DNA of 64,000 nt, taken from Syngnathus acus. Lineage: Eukaryota; Chordata; Actinopteri; Syngnathiformes; Syngnathidae. How positions within the stretch are numbered: position 1 is the stretch's first letter; each line of letters begins with the position of its first letter. The DNA lies in assembly GCF_901709675.1 (NCBI RefSeq), contig NC_051095.1:11111956-11175955 (forward strand), read 5' to 3'. Below, one piece after another: positions 62,311 through 64,000 of this stretch. The translations under genes were made by a program, and so were the position numbers. The notes under the pieces are model-generated. The model was given only the letters and a program-made list of their open reading frames with translations. It did no database searches and was not told the origin of the DNA.

Positions 62311-64000
62311 TTCTAATCCATGGGGATTAAAGGCAAAATCATCAAATGTACTGAACAATAAAGTATCTCATTTTCATCCTTTAATTAGCTACTTCTCAGC
62401 TCCGATTGTGTCTTCTAAAAGAAATTGGAAATCATGCCGCTTCAGCATGACTTGTGCAATACAATATGGTTCCCACCTGGAAATCATGTGCAGAAGTCGT
62501 GAAGCATTAAAAGAATGTCAAATGAGACACAAATAATGAAAGTTTGCAGACATTTCGAGTATTCCATGTTTGCACAGTCAAATTTCATACTGCATCCTGC
62601 TTTATATTCCTTCCCTTTTGCTTTTCTATAGTAGATTTTGTTGTGATACTGTGATGTGGTGTGCCTTGGGGAGGGCAACATTGCGTTTTGTGTAATGTCG
62701 AGGATCCAGCTCTGGCATGTATTCTCTTTTACAATAATAAGGTGACACGATTACAATTACACATATTCAGTAGAAATCGTCTCTAGGGGATGCAGCATCT
62801 GATGGACAACTGGATGTCCTGTAGCATAGAATTAGTGAAAGATAAATAGCCAAAAAGTGAAACTAGTGTGCAGTAGATAAGGCCAATAGTGGAAACAATA
62901 AGATACAAGAAAATCTGTTGTTCTACTGTGGTGTGTTAATTAAATGTGGATTGTTATTCTGAAAAGCATTTGCGTTTCATATGAATTTCATTTTTAAGGG
63001 CAATTGAACTCATCTCCATTTATTGTTTTGTTTATACTGTTGTTACCCTTAGGTGCCGACAGATGTCGCTGCAGATTGCAAAGAGATCAGCTACGGATCA
63101 GCTTGCTTGGTTCTCCATTTTGTGTTATGCATGAAGGTTGGCGTATAGAGTCGTACGTACTTCCCTAATGGCTAGCTGGGGAGCACTTGTTTACTTGCAG
63201 TTCCACTTCTGCTTCTCAGGCCTGCAATAAGACTCGAGAGACGTAAATATCAAACTGACCCCCTCGCTCGGCTTTACTTCAGCTTTTCATCGACAAATGT
63301 AGGACGAAGATACGACGCCAGAGGATTTCATAAATAGCGAGTCACTATTGGCGTGTTGTAGTCGGCCAATTTCAACCACAACAATGTTGACTGACGACAG
63401 GTGGGCTCCCATCAACAGGAAGTCTTTTCAAGGGTAAATCAAAGTTTTTCTCGAGGTTTGGCTCGATGTGTTTGTTGGCTAAACTCGGACTCGGGCGCGA
63501 ACGATAAGCACGCAGCTATCTTGGCGATATTAGCAGTACTTACAGCGTTATACGAGACGTGTTGGCGCGCCATTCACACTGCTAGCTTAGCATCGTAACA
63601 ACTACCGATAATATGCCTCACATAGCATTATCTCAATATGGACTTTAATTTATGTTGTCCGGGTATATTCACTCTCCCTATGTGGCCATTTGGTTTTGGT
63701 GGCTAGCTAATTAGCGCGGGTGGTAATCCCTTTGTTTTTGTTTCAGTCAACCATTATTTGTATAAAGACGAGACAAAATGCTTCATAAAGGTTCATTAAT
63801 TCTCCAAAAGCCCCTCCCACCCGCCTGCTACCTTTGAAAAGCACATTCCTCTGGTCACTTCACATCACTCGTGTGTGAAAGCGCTTCCAGTCTAAAAATA
63901 TGCTTAGAAGGAAAGAAATGCTCAAGAATAGCGTGGAAACAAGGTCGTTTTTGTGTGTGTGTTAAATTGACTACCTGTTTATGCTAAGATGCAAGCTTGC

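Larger units (their letters stand above)
60181..64000. other. Right-end intergenic sequence, no gene established
   Basis: Contains (GA)n at 60383-60403, hAT-like copy 3 (61435-61752), a 76-bp tandem duplication (62159-62310) and a CpG-richer patch at 63050-63600 that could be the promoter of a gene beyond the right edge. A possible first coding exon (MLTDD) starts at 63384 with donor AG|gtgggc at 63401, but it is too short to support. Confidence 0.45.

Noticed and set aside
63384-63400. Possible first coding exon on the plus strand at the right edge
   Set aside because: Seventeen nucleotides before a donor; the continuation lies outside the window and cannot be tested.

Overview
The window is genomic DNA from a vertebrate, almost certainly a teleost fish. 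The genes are split by GT-AG introns, the encoded proteins are vertebrate orthologues, and the interspersed repeats are of teleost type. No bacterial, viral or CRISPR-like content was seen. I did not try to name the species.

Layout. (1) 152-4749, minus: the 5' coding half of atrx (12 exons, ADD domain present, ATPase beyond the left edge), with its promoter and 5'UTR exon near 6451-6650. (2) 7512-8426, minus: lectin remnants, namely a frameshifted C-type lectin domain and a galectin-like last exon. (3) 9475-10558, plus: a small secreted cytokine gene with five phase-0 exons, lying tail to tail with kif3a. By position and architecture this is interleukin-4/13, and it carries an internal tandem exon duplication. 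(4) 12478-18689, minus: a complete kif3a (17 coding exons, 701 aa) with a consensus RFX X-box about 550 bp upstream of its start codon. (5) 19886-31931, minus: a complete sh3rf2-type RING/SH3 ubiquitin ligase (10 coding exons, 821 aa), apparently without the first SH3 domain of the family. (6) 33.3-48.7 kb: a gene desert with repeats and microsatellites. (7) 48680-59651, minus: complete kctd16 (2 coding exons, 416 aa, 9.7 kb intron). (8) 59.7-64 kb: the kctd16 promoter side and non-coding sequence.

The genes do not form a pathway. atrx is a chromatin remodeller, il4/13 a type-2 immune cytokine, kif3a the kinesin-2 motor of intraflagellar transport, sh3rf2 a scaffold and E3 ligase, and kctd16 an auxiliary subunit of GABA-B receptors. 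The link between them is positional: il4-kif3a and sh3rf2-kctd16 correspond to human 5q31-q32. Splice junctions below were read by eye, and reading frame was checked by summing exon lengths across every junction.
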